A stretch of DNA of 7,018 nucleotides from JAZQUM01 sp045631305. Lineage in GTDB: Bacteria > Bacillota > Clostridia > Oscillospirales > Oscillospiraceae. Below, in pieces: positions 1 through 6,628 of the stretch. The stretch covers positions 1-7,018 of the forward strand of contig JAZQUM010000074.1 of the NCBI GenBank assembly GCA_045631305.1, written 5' to 3'. Positions within the stretch are counted from its first letter, which is position 1; each line of letters opens with the position of its first letter. A program made the position numbers and the translations under genes. The notes beneath the pieces are model-generated. The model did not search any database, was not told the DNA's origin, and worked only from the letters and a program-made list of their open reading frames with translations.

Positions 1-700
1 CATATTTATAAACATAGCCCAGTGCGTTCCATTCGTCCAAAAGGCTGTTGGTGGTGTGGAAGGTGCGCTCGGGAGAGAGATTGGTTGCGGGAACTTTGTG
101 AGATTTTACGTTGCAGAAATCCATGAATTCTTCATACTTCATGGCTTCTTTGGTGATGAGATAAATATCCCAGGCGGAGGAATAGTGAGAAAGATCGTGC
201 AGGCCGGAAGTGTTGACATAGTGGGTGTTTTCACAGCCGAGCTCTTTTACTTTGGCATTCATAGCATCCACAAAGGAACTGACAGAACCGGATACCTGCT
301 CAGCCAGGATGTTGCATGCCTCATTGGCGGAGGCGACCATCATGCAGTATACCAGATCTCTGATGCTGATGATTTCGCCTTCTTTGATGTCTGCGGTGCT
401 TCCGTCTTCTGCCAGACCGCTGAGGGCAGATGCGCTGACGGTGACCATGTCATCGTAACTGAATTTGCCTGCAGCCACGGCTTCCATAACCAAAAGGCAG
501 GTGGTAACTTTGGTGACGGAGGCGGGATAGAGCTGCTGGTGTTCATCCTGCGCATAGAGAATTTCGCCTGTTTCGCCATTTACCAGAAGGGCCGCCTTGG
601 CGGCAACATTCATTTCTTCAATGGCGGCGGCACCGGGGAGATACAGGGTAGAGAGCATCAAAAGCAGTAAAAAAACGGATAAAAAACGACGAATTTTCAT
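1..700 (-). CDS. D-alanyl-D-alanine carboxypeptidase (penicillin-binding protein, peptidase S11), N-terminal part
   Basis: Partial gene: 233 codons from ATG at 700-698 run leftward off the window. Residues 1-26 form a signal peptide (KIRR, then a Leu-rich core, then PGAAA before IEE), so the protein is exported. The serine-acylase motif SxxK is S61-V-T-K64 in YPASVTKVTT, and the second motif SxN is S124-A-N126 in VASANEACN. Both are diagnostic of the DacA/DacF family, which removes the terminal D-Ala from peptidoglycan pentapeptides and so limits cross-linking. The third motif (KTG) is expected just past the visible end, which stops in GYVYKY. A GAGAGAG ribosome binding site lies at 713-707, 6 nt before the ATG. 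The gene diverges from the comEA-polA group. The family is clear; which paralogue (dacA, dacB or dacF) cannot be decided without the C-terminal membrane anchor. Confidence 0.95.
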   Translation of the reverse strand, partial: MKIRRFLSVFLLLLMLSTLYLPGAAAIEEMNVAAKAALLVNGETGEILYAQDEHQQLYPASVTKVTTCLLVMEAVAAGKFSYDDMVTVSASALSGLAEDGSTADIKEGEIISIRDLVYCMMVASANEACNILAEQVSGSVSSFVDAMNAKVKELGCENTHYVNTSGLHDLSHYSSAWDIYLITKEAMKYEEFMDFCNVKSHKVPATNLSPERTFHTTNSLLDEWNALGYVYKY

Positions 701-719
701 ATAAATCTCTCTCAATCTA

Positions 720-728
720 TGGTATAAT
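720..728 (+). promoter_or_regulatory. Candidate extended -10 promoter for the comEA-polA gene group
   Basis: TGGTATAAT is a perfect extended -10 element (TGN followed by TATAAT). No recognisable -35 lies 16-18 nt upstream, which extended -10 promoters can tolerate. Transcription would start near 735 and leave a leader of about 155 nt before the ATG at 890, carrying three potential stem-loops. The element lies only 20 nt from the start codon of the leftward carboxypeptidase gene. No better rightward promoter was found in the gap. Confidence 0.45.
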
Positions 729-751
729 GTCGGCGGTGAGTATGCCCGCAA
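724..751 (-). promoter_or_regulatory. Weak alternative leftward promoter
   Basis: On the minus strand TTGCGG (751-746) and CATTAT (729-724) are 16 nt apart, each with 4 of 6 consensus bases. If used, it would give a very short leader (start near 717) for the carboxypeptidase gene. It is clearly weaker than the candidate at 859-887 and shares its -10 bases with the rightward TATAAT. Confidence 0.2.
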
Positions 752-775
752 GCCGCAGATGCGGCAACGTGTTGC
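752..775. repeat. Two nested small inverted repeats in the divergent leader
   Basis: GCCGC (752-756) and GCGGC (761-765) form a 5-bp stem with loop AGAT. The overlapping GCAAC (764-768) and GTTGC (771-775) form a dyad around GT. Because they share bases 764-765 they are mutually exclusive as RNA structures; as DNA the second is operator-like. A third small stem, TGCGC (793-797) with GCGCA (805-809), follows. Confidence 0.4.
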
Positions 776-808
776 GTGTATTTTCAGGATTGTGCGCGGT
801 TAGTGCGC

Positions 809-845
809 AAAATCTGCTGCTTTTAGGTAAAAACAAGCAGATTTT
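809..845. repeat. 10-bp perfect inverted repeat, possible attenuator or bidirectional terminator-like hairpin
   Basis: AAAATCTGCT (809-818) and AGCAGATTTT (836-845) are perfectly complementary across 17 nt. The loop can close further through TTTT (821-824) and AAAA. Either strand would give a hairpin ending in U-rich sequence, as in an intrinsic terminator. However, the two flanking genes diverge, so no end-of-gene terminator is needed here. It lies inside the predicted leaders of both genes. Confidence 0.5.
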
Positions 846-858
846 CATATCTTTTCAC

Positions 859-887
859 AGTATAACAAATTTTTTGCGGGAGTTCAA
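859..887 (-). promoter_or_regulatory. Candidate promoter of the leftward carboxypeptidase gene
   Basis: Read on the minus strand: TTGAAC (887-882), a 17-nt spacer, then TATACT (864-859) preceded by the extended -10 dinucleotide TG (867-866). The -35 matches 4 of 6 and the -10 matches 5 of 6 consensus bases. Transcription would start near 852 and give a leader of about 150 nt that includes the inverted repeat at 809-845. The promoter overlaps the translation start region of the divergent comEA-like gene. This is inferred from sequence only. Confidence 0.5.
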
Positions 888-889
888 CT

Positions 890-1252
890 ATGAAAGAAAA
901 ATTGAACGCTGCAAGAGTGGAGATTGCTTTTCTTGTGTTGACGGTTCTCTTTCTTGCTGCTTTTTTTCTTGCCGGACCTATTGGGGAAAAGGATGTATTT
1001 CCGCTTTTTTCCGTTGCGGTCAGCGGCGTATCCGCGGAAGAAGATGAAACGGCAGTGCAGATGGTGAATATCAATACTGCTTCTTGTGAAGAACTGCAAA
1101 CGCTGCCCGGAGTGGGAGAGAAGCTTGCCGAAAAGATTGTTTTGTGGCGGCAGAAAAACGGCCCCTTTATGGATAGAGAAGAGCTCTTGTTGGTGGATGG
1201 ACTCGGTAAGAGTGTGTATTACTCTCTTGCAGATTATGTTACTCTGCGGTAA
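890..1252 (+). CDS. ComEA-like helix-hairpin-helix DNA-binding protein, membrane-anchored
   Basis: This 120-aa protein has one N-terminal hydrophobic segment (about residues 11-30, IAFLVLTVLFLAAFFLAG), which is a membrane anchor or uncleaved signal. A short linker leads to a ComEA-type double helix-hairpin-helix domain at residues 59-119: VNINTAS, then LPGVGEKLAEKI (72-83), then VDGLGKSVYYSL (102-113). In ComEA proteins this domain binds double-stranded DNA outside the membrane during transformation. The SLBB domain seen between anchor and HhH in the roughly 205-aa Bacillus subtilis ComEA is absent, so it is closer in size to short ComE1/YbaV-type proteins. No comEB or comEC is next to it; instead polA follows after 34 nt. 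The ATG has a GGGAG site 7 nt upstream. A role in competence is inferred from the domain; another DNA-binding function is possible. Confidence 0.85.
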   Translation: MKEKLNAARVEIAFLVLTVLFLAAFFLAGPIGEKDVFPLFSVAVSGVSAEEDETAVQMVNINTASCEELQTLPGVGEKLAEKIVLWRQKNGPFMDREELLLVDGLGKSVYYSLADYVTLR

Positions 1253-1286
1253 ATAAGGTTGATTGGAAGAACGGAGGCAATGGCCT

Positions 1287-3938
1287 ATGAAACTGATGGT
1301 ATTGGATGGCAACAGCATTGTAAATCGCGCGTTTTACGGTGTGCGTACCATGCTGCAGACCCGTGATGGGTTGTATACCAACGCTATTTTTGGCTTTTTG
1401 AATATTCTTACCCGCTTTCTGGAAGAGGAAAAGCCCGAGGCGCTGTGCGTTACCTTTGACCTTCACGCACCTACTTTCCGTCACAAAGCCTATGCTGAAT
1501 ATAAGGCGGGCCGCCATGCTATGCCTGATGAACTGCGGATGCAGATCCCTGTTCTCAAGGATGTGCTGCGGGAAATGAACGTGCCTTACTATGAAAAGGA
1601 AGGCTATGAAGCAGATGACCTTTTGGGCACTGTGTCCCGCCGTTGTGAAAAAGAAGGCTGGGAATGCGTAGTGGTAACAGGGGATAAGGATGCCCTGCAG
1701 CTGATCACCGACAAGACCAAGGTGAAACTGGTGACAACTGCTATGGGCAGCAGTATGTCCCGTGATATGACACCTGAGAGTTTCTTTGCCGAATATGGCT
1801 TTGAACCCATCCATATGATCGATTTGAAGGCGTTGATGGGGGATACTTCCGACCACCTGATCGGTGTGCCCGGTGTGGGTGAAAAGACGGCTAAGGACCT
1901 GATCTGCAAGTACTGCAGCATCGAGGCCATTTATGAAAAACTGCCCGATATCGAGGCCAAGCCCGGCATGATCAAAAAGCTGACGGAAGGCGAAAAGAGT
2001 GCCCGGGAAACCTATTATCTGGCAACTATCGTTACCGATGTGCCTGATTTTACCTTTGCGCCCAATGACGCGTTGCGCCGCGAGCCTAAAGAAGGACTGT
2101 ACGATCTTTTCCTTCGCCTTGAATTCACCAAGCTCATTGAAAAATTTGGCCTGAAGGCCGCCGAGGCAGAAGTGCAGGAAGCGGAGTATACCGTGGAAGC
2201 TAAAAAGATTTGCACCCGTGCTGAGGCGGAAGACTGTCTGGCGCTCTGGCGCAAGGCAGAGTATGTTGCTCTTCTGGCGCTGGATGATCTTTCTGCCATT
2301 ATGGTGGATTGCAAGGCAGAGGAAGGAAAAGAACTCTCTGCAGAGCTTTTCTTCTCCTCTTATGAAGGGGATTGGAACCAGCTTTTGGGTGAACTCTTCT
2401 CCGCAGACATTAAAAAGGTAACTCATAATGTAAAGGATCTTACCCGTACACTGCTTGAAAATGGACTGAGTGCAGAAGGTTTTGTGTTTGATACTGCCCT
2501 TGCTGCCTACCTTTTGGATGCTACAGCCGGCAGCTACGATATTGATAAGCTTTTTGTTTCCTATTTCAATGCCAAGCTTCCCAAAGCGGTGCATCTTCAG
2601 CCGGAAGCATTCTCTATGGTGGGGGACACGAAGGAAGCGGAAACTTCTTTCCACGCATATTCTTCCGCTGTGGATGCTCTTTATGAAGAACTGAAAAAGA
2701 AACTTGCAGAAGAAAATCTTCTTGCCCTCCACGATGAGATGGAGCTGCCTCTTTGTCGCGTGCTGGCAGAGATGGAATGCAGCGGTCTGCGGGTGGATGC
2801 AGGGGAACTGCAGCGCTTCGGTGAAGAGATGGTGCGTCTGATCGCAGAGAAGGAAAGCACCATTTACGAAGCGGCAGGCGGAAAGTTTAACATTAATTCT
2901 CCCAAGCAGCTGGGGGAAGTGCTTTTTGAAAAAATGGGCATTCCTCCTGTGAAAAAGACTAAAACGGGATATTCTACCAGCGCGGACGTGCTGGAAAAGC
3001 TCAGCTATGACTATCCTGTGGTAAATGATATTCTGGCCTACCGCCAGTACAGCAAGCTCAAGAGCACCTATGTGGATGGCCTTTTGAAGGAGATTGGCCC
3101 CGATGGCCGCATCCACACCCGCTTCCAGATGACGGTGACGGCTACGGGAAGACTTTCTTCTACCGAGCCCAACCTGCAGAATATCCCTACCCGCACGGAA
3201 CTTGGCAGCGGTATCCGCCGCATGTTCATTCCTGAAAGCGGCTGTGTTTTCGTGGATGCGGACTATTCTCAGATCGAACTGCGGCTTCTTGCCCACATTT
3301 CGGGGGATGAAGCCATGCAGCAGGCCTTTTTGACGGGTGAAGATATCCACTCCACCACCGCGGCTCATGTCTTCGGTGTGGAAGTGCAGGATGTGACAAG
3401 CGCCATGCGCCGCAGTGCCAAAGCGGTAAACTTTGGTATTGTGTACGGTATTTCGCCTTTCTCCCTTTCTCAGGATATTGGTGTCACCGTCAGCGAGGCC
3501 AAGGCCTATATGGAAAGCTACTTTGCCAAGTTCAGCGGTGTGCGCCGCTATATGACAGATGTGGTGGAAAATGCCAGAGAAAGCGGCTTTGTGGAAACGG
3601 TGTATCACCGCCGCAGAGCGCTGCCTGAGCTGAAGTCTTCCAATTTCAATATGCGCTCTTTCGGTGAGCGCGTGGCGCTGAACATGCCCATTCAGGGTAC
3701 AGCTGCTGACATTATGAAGCTTGCCATGCTGCGTGCCTGGAAAGCGCTGAAGAAAGAACTGCCTGAAGCAAAACTGGTTCTGCAGGTGCACGACGAACTC
3801 ATCGTAGAGTGCCCTGAAGAGGCGGCAGCTGCGGCAGCAGAGATCCTTGCGCGTGAAATGGAGCAGGTGGCATCCCTTTCCGTGCCTTTGACGGCGGAAG
3901 CCCATTGGGGCCGCAACTGGCTGGAGGCCAAGGGATGA
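1287..3938 (+). CDS. polA: DNA polymerase I
   Basis: An 883-aa family A polymerase, full length for the family. It acts in the cytoplasm in Okazaki-fragment maturation and repair. I chose ATG 1287 because GGAGG at 1273-1277 sits 9 nt upstream and the protein then begins MKLMVLDGNS as in homologues; an in-frame TTG at 1263 lies upstream of that site. The 5' nuclease domain (about 1-290) shows D7, D58, E108-A-D-D111, D133/D135 and GDTSD (185-189). In the middle domain FDT (401-403) remains, but the D-x-E of the first proofreading motif is missing (ALDD at 331-334), so 3'-5' exonuclease activity is probably lost, as in Bacillus Pol I. The polymerase domain has motif A DADYSQIELR (D659, E664), motif B RRSAKAVNFGIVYG (R708, K712, F716, Y720) and motif C QVHDE (D836). 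F716 predicts discrimination against dideoxynucleotides. The stop overlaps the next gene (ATGA). Confidence 0.98.
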   Translation: MKLMVLDGNSIVNRAFYGVRTMLQTRDGLYTNAIFGFLNILTRFLEEEKPEALCVTFDLHAPTFRHKAYAEYKAGRHAMPDELRMQIPVLKDVLREMNVPYYEKEGYEADDLLGTVSRRCEKEGWECVVVTGDKDALQLITDKTKVKLVTTAMGSSMSRDMTPESFFAEYGFEPIHMIDLKALMGDTSDHLIGVPGVGEKTAKDLICKYCSIEAIYEKLPDIEAKPGMIKKLTEGEKSARETYYLATIVTDVPDFTFAPNDALRREPKEGLYDLFLRLEFTKLIEKFGLKAAEAEVQEAEYTVEAKKICTRAEAEDCLALWRKAEYVALLALDDLSAIMVDCKAEEGKELSAELFFSSYEGDWNQLLGELFSADIKKVTHNVKDLTRTLLENGLSAEGFVFDTALAAYLLDATAGSYDIDKLFVSYFNAKLPKAVHLQPEAFSMVGDTKEAETSFHAYSSAVDALYEELKKKLAEENLLALHDEMELPLCRVLAEMECSGLRVDAGELQRFGEEMVRLIAEKESTIYEAAGGKFNINSPKQLGEVLFEKMGIPPVKKTKTGYSTSADVLEKLSYDYPVVNDILAYRQYSKLKSTYVDGLLKEIGPDGRIHTRFQMTVTATGRLSSTEPNLQNIPTRTELGSGIRRMFIPESGCVFVDADYSQIELRLLAHISGDEAMQQAFLTGEDIHSTTAAHVFGVEVQDVTSAMRRSAKAVNFGIVYGISPFSLSQDIGVTVSEAKAYMESYFAKFSGVRRYMTDVVENARESGFVETVYHRRRALPELKSSNFNMRSFGERVALNMPIQGTAADIMKLAMLRAWKALKKELPEAKLVLQVHDELIVECPEEAAAAAAEILAREMEQVASLSVPLTAEAHWGRNWLEAKG

Positions 3939-4804
3939 AACGTTTGATTGTGCTTTTGGGTGTGGCAGGCGCGTCCCTTTCGGCGGTGTTTGTGCGCTGC
4001 GCCACGGCACCCTCGGCGGTGTTGGTATTTTACAGGGTGCTGTTTGCCACCTGTATGCTTTTCCCTGCCGTGTGGGTAAAGCACCGCGCTGAGCTCCGCG
4101 ACCTTACATGGGATAAGGTGGCGCTGAGCCTTTTGAGCGGTGTGTTTTTGGGTTTTCATTTTGCCGCATATTTCGAGTCCCTGCGCTTTACGTCCATCGC
4201 CTCTGCTGTGGTGCTGGTGGATACGGAAGTGTTTTTCGTGGCGCTGGGCAGTCTCTTGTTTTTGAAAAGAAAAGTTTCCCCCAAGGCTTGGGTGGCAATT
4301 TTTCTCACTTTTGCAGGAAGCGTTGTGGTAGCCATGGCGGATACCGCCGCAGGGTCGGATGCTTTACGAGGAGATATTCTTGCGCTGGTGGGCGCGCTTT
4401 TGATGGCGTTTTATACCCTGATCGGCGCTAAGATGCGAAAGGATGTTTCCACCACGGTGTACACCTTTTTGGTGTATCTTTCCGCGGCGATTACCATGGC
4501 TGCAGTAACGGCAGTGCAGGGGATCTCTTTTGCGGGCCACGGCGCCATCAATTATTTGGCGGCTTTTGGCCTTGCGGTGTTCTCCACCCTTCTGGGTCAC
4601 AGTGTTTTCAGCTGGGGGCTGAAATATCTGCCGCCTGCTTTTATCTCCACGGTGAAGCTGATGGAGCCTGTTTTTGCCACGGTGTGGGGTGTGCTGATTT
4701 TCAGCGAGATCCCTGTTTTGACGGTGGTTCTGGGCGGTGCGGTGATCATCGCGGGTATTGCTTTTTACAGCCGCGTGGCGGCCAAGGAAAATAATGAGGA
4801 GTAA
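3935..4804 (+). CDS. EamA-family (DMT superfamily) membrane transporter
   Basis: This 289-aa, very hydrophobic protein has about ten predicted transmembrane segments arranged as two EamA repeats. Repeat one covers about residues 1-135, with the signature-like stretch SLRFTSIASAVVLVDTEVFF (79-98). Repeat two covers about 145-280, with LKYLPPAFISTVKLMEPVFA late in the domain and GGAVIIAGIAF at the end. The family exports or imports small metabolites such as amino acids and nucleotides; the substrate cannot be read from sequence. The start ATG at 3935 overlaps the polA stop by 4 nt and has GGAGG at 3923-3927, 7 nt upstream, so it is probably translationally coupled to polA. An in-frame ATG at 3905 is rejected because it lies inside polA without such a site. 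The C-terminus ends in a charged tail (AKENNEE), probably cytoplasmic. Confidence 0.92.
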   Translation: MKRLIVLLGVAGASLSAVFVRCATAPSAVLVFYRVLFATCMLFPAVWVKHRAELRDLTWDKVALSLLSGVFLGFHFAAYFESLRFTSIASAVVLVDTEVFFVALGSLLFLKRKVSPKAWVAIFLTFAGSVVVAMADTAAGSDALRGDILALVGALLMAFYTLIGAKMRKDVSTTVYTFLVYLSAAITMAAVTAVQGISFAGHGAINYLAAFGLAVFSTLLGHSVFSWGLKYLPPAFISTVKLMEPVFATVWGVLIFSEIPVLTVVLGGAVIIAGIAFYSRVAAKENNEE

Positions 4805-4808
4805 GATC

Positions 4809-5330
4809 ATGGAAGAAAAGAAACTGCAAGTACGGATCGTTCCCATGAATGCTGACCATTTGGATGAGGTGGCAGAGCTGGAGCGCATCTGTTTTTCTGT
4901 GCCCTGGTCCCGTAAGATGCTGGCAGAAGAACTGGAAAACCAGTGCGCGGCGTTTTTGGTGGCAGAAGATGCTGCCAGCGGCAAGGTGCTGGGTTACGCA
5001 GGCCTTCTGGTGGCTGCAGACGAAGGCTATATCACCAATGTAGCCGTGTTTCCTGAAGCGCGGCAGCAAGGTATCGCGGGCCAGCTTATCGATGTGTTTG
5101 TTCGCTTTGCCAAGGCAAACCAGCTGGCATTTTTGACCCTTGAGGTGCGCCCCAGTAATATGGCGGCTATTATTCTTTACGGCAGAAAGGGCTTCCGCAG
5201 TGTGGGCCGCCGCAAGAATTATTACGATCATCCCAAGGAAGATGCTATCATTATGACGCTGTATTTTGACGGTGAAGGAAACGAAGTTATCACAGAGGTC
5301 ACCGATGGAATTACGGACGCTGATGCGTGA
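4809..5330 (+). CDS. rimI: Ribosomal protein-alanine N-acetyltransferase (GNAT family)
   Basis: A 173-aa GNAT acetyltransferase of the RimI group, which acetylates N-terminal alanines using acetyl-CoA (ribosomal protein S18 in Escherichia coli). Visible features are the acetyl-CoA binding strand and loop ITNVAVFPEARQQGIAGQL (75-93; RQQGIA is the pyrophosphate-binding Q/RxxGxA), then TLEVRPSNMAAIILYGRKGF (110-129) and NYYDHPKEDAIIM (137-149). E112 and Y124 have the 12-residue spacing of the E. coli RimI catalytic pair E103 and Y115. The length is a little above the usual 145-160 aa because of an acidic tail (about 155-173). The start is ATG 4809 with GAGGAG at 4796-4801, 7 nt upstream; in-frame ATGs at 4758 and 4794 lie inside the upstream gene. 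It follows that gene by 4 nt and precedes tsaD by 30 nt, the usual rimI-tsaD pairing. Confidence 0.93.
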   Translation: MEEKKLQVRIVPMNADHLDEVAELERICFSVPWSRKMLAEELENQCAAFLVAEDAASGKVLGYAGLLVAADEGYITNVAVFPEARQQGIAGQLIDVFVRFAKANQLAFLTLEVRPSNMAAIILYGRKGFRSVGRRKNYYDHPKEDAIIMTLYFDGEGNEVITEVTDGITDADA

Positions 5331-5360
5331 AGAACTGCGCTGAGACACGGAGGAAAACCC

Positions 5361-6374
5361 ATGAAAATTCTTGCTTTTGAATCCACCTGCGATGAAACCG
5401 CGGTGGCTGTGGTAGAGGATGGACGGCGCGTTTTGTCCGATGCTATTCTTTCCCAAGCGGATATGCACGCTCTTTACGGCGGCGTGGTGCCTGAGATCGC
5501 ATCCAGAAAGCATGTAGAGGCCATTGCTGCATTGGCAGACCGTGCGCTGGAAGAAGCGGGCGTTACCCGCAAGGAGATCGATGCGGTGGCTGTTGCCTAT
5601 GCGCCGGGACTTATCGGTGCGGTGCTGGTGGGGCTGAGCTTTGCCAAGTCTGTTGCTTATGCTTTGGGTGTTCCGCTGATTCCTGTGCATCATATCCGCG
5701 GTCATATTGCCGCAAACTATATTGCCTTCCCTGAGCTGGAGCCGCCCTTCCTGGCGCTGGCAATTTCCGGCGGCAACACGCTGCTGGTGGATGTGAAGAG
5801 CTACACCGAGATGGAAATCATGGGTGCTACCTGTGACGATGCGGCCGGTGAATGCTTTGATAAGGCTGCCCGTGTGCTGGGCCTTCCTTATCCCGGCGGC
5901 AAGCCCATCGACCTTCTGGCCCGGCAAAGCGAGGGCGGAAAGTATGAGCTTCCTCGGGCAAAGGTTTCCACCTCTGATCTGGATATGAGCTTCTCCGGCT
6001 TAAAAACGGCGGTCATAAACCTTGCTCACAATGCTGAGCAGAAGGGGGAAGAGCTGGACCACGCAGCCCTTGCAAAAGACTTTACCCGTGCTGTCAGCGA
6101 TGAGTTGGTGCCCCGCGCCATGGAAGCAGCCCGCAGAGCCGGTCGAAAAGTGATTGTGGCAGCCGGCGGTGTGGCCGCGAACTCTATCATTCGCGGCGAT
6201 CTGGAAGAAGCCTGCCGTAAGGAAGGTTGTGAACTTTATCTGCCGCCTCTCAAGTTCTGCGGCGATAACGGGGCCATGATCGGTGCTCAGGGTTATTATG
6301 AATATCTCGCAGGCAACGTGGCAGATATGTCCCTCAACGCATATGCTACTTGCGACATCAGTGAAAATAAGTGA
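5361..6374 (+). CDS. tsaD: tRNA N6-adenosine threonylcarbamoyltransferase
   Basis: A 337-aa protein of the Kae1/TsaD/YgjD family, normal in length. With TsaB and TsaE it transfers the threonylcarbamoyl group to A37 of tRNAs that read ANN codons. Visible motifs: the N-terminal ASKHA fold start ILAFESTCDETAVAV (3-17), PGLIGAVLVGLSFAK (82-96), the metal-binding H111-x3-H115 in HHIRGH, the nucleotide loop SGGNT (136-140), FDKAARVLGLPYPGG (166-180), SFSGLKTAV (210-218), AAGGVAANSIIR (267-278) and the metal ligand D302 in CGDNGAMIG. SGGNT replaces the more common SGGHT. The start ATG has GGAGG at 5349-5353, 7 nt upstream. tsaB and tsaE, often just upstream in other bacteria, are not in this window. 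It is the last gene of the group, ending just before a terminator. Confidence 0.97.
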   Translation: MKILAFESTCDETAVAVVEDGRRVLSDAILSQADMHALYGGVVPEIASRKHVEAIAALADRALEEAGVTRKEIDAVAVAYAPGLIGAVLVGLSFAKSVAYALGVPLIPVHHIRGHIAANYIAFPELEPPFLALAISGGNTLLVDVKSYTEMEIMGATCDDAAGECFDKAARVLGLPYPGGKPIDLLARQSEGGKYELPRAKVSTSDLDMSFSGLKTAVINLAHNAEQKGEELDHAALAKDFTRAVSDELVPRAMEAARRAGRKVIVAAGGVAANSIIRGDLEEACRKEGCELYLPPLKFCGDNGAMIGAQGYYEYLAGNVADMSLNAYATCDISENK

Positions 6375-6380
6375 ATATTC

Positions 6381-6426
6381 AAAAGCGAAAGCCGCGGCAT
6401 GTAAAGTGCTGCGGCTTGCTTTTTTG
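6381..6426 (+). terminator. Rho-independent terminator after tsaD
   Basis: AAGCCGCGGCA (6389-6399) pairs with TGCTGCGGCTT (6407-6417), an 11-bp GC-rich stem with one G-U pair and loop TGTAAAG. GCTTTTTTT-type sequence follows; AAAAGC (6381-6386) can also pair with GCTTTT (6418-6423) past a two-base bulge. It lies 7 nt after the tsaD stop and closes the rightward gene group. Confidence 0.93.
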
Positions 6427-6450
6427 TGCAGGAAGTAAAAAGCTCCTGCA
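6427..6450. repeat. 7-bp perfect inverted repeat directly after the terminator
   Basis: TGCAGGA (6427-6433) and TCCTGCA (6444-6450) flank 10 nt. There is no T-run on the 3' side of either strand, so it is not an ordinary second terminator. It could be a backup stem-loop or a protein-binding dyad. Confidence 0.4.
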
Positions 6451-6462
6451 AAATGGTGATTT

Positions 6463-6494
6463 ATGGAAACTTATTACGAAAAATGGAAGTTTAT
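6463..6494 (+). repeat. Imperfect 12-bp direct repeat with 20-bp period
   Basis: ATGGAAACTTAT (6463-6474) and ATGGAAGTTTAT (6483-6494) match at 10 of 12 positions and start exactly 20 bp apart, about two helical turns. Just after them CTGAAAC occurs twice (6500-6506 and 6514-6520). Confidence 0.45.
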
Positions 6495-6598
6495 GTTAAC
6501 TGAAACGTGTTTTCTGAAACAGGGGGAAATACACTTTGCGGGTTTTGTCAAAATGGGGGAAAACTCTTGAAATCGTTGCAGCACAAGGGATAGGCTCG

Positions 6599-6628
6599 TG
6601 TGGAAAACTCTGTGGAAAATGTGGATAA
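6599..6628. promoter_or_regulatory. Cluster of three tandem DnaA-box-like sites
   Basis: TGTGGAAAA (6599-6607), TGTGGAAAA (6611-6619) and TGTGGATAA (6620-6628) lie in the same orientation, the last two touching. TGTGGATAA is the exact complement of the DnaA box TTATCCACA; the other two differ from it at one base. AT-rich sequence with an ATAAATTTAT palindrome follows at once (6641-6661). Such a cluster next to an AT-rich stretch is typical of bacterial origins or DnaA-controlled promoters. No dnaA or dnaN gene is in the window, so the role is open. Confidence 0.6.

Noticed and set aside
56..670. Rightward open frame of 204 codons over the carboxypeptidase region
   Set aside because: The minus strand gives a signal peptide plus SxxK and SxN motifs; the plus-strand translation is a shadow.
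861..866. TATAAC as a rightward -10 for the comEA-like gene
   Set aside because: No -35-like hexamer lies 16-18 nt upstream and no TG extension precedes it; the extended -10 at 720-728 is better.
1263..1286. TTG start 8 codons upstream for polA
   Set aside because: It precedes the GGAGG site itself, and homologues start at the MKLMVLDGNS equivalent encoded from 1287.
1239..4010. Open frame of 923 codons antisense to polA
   Set aside because: It mirrors polA codon bias, is rich in His, Phe and Gln, has no recognisable domain, and the sense strand carries every Pol I motif.
4746..5927. Open frame of 393 codons antisense to rimI and tsaD
   Set aside because: It lies opposite two well-supported genes and its translation has no family features.
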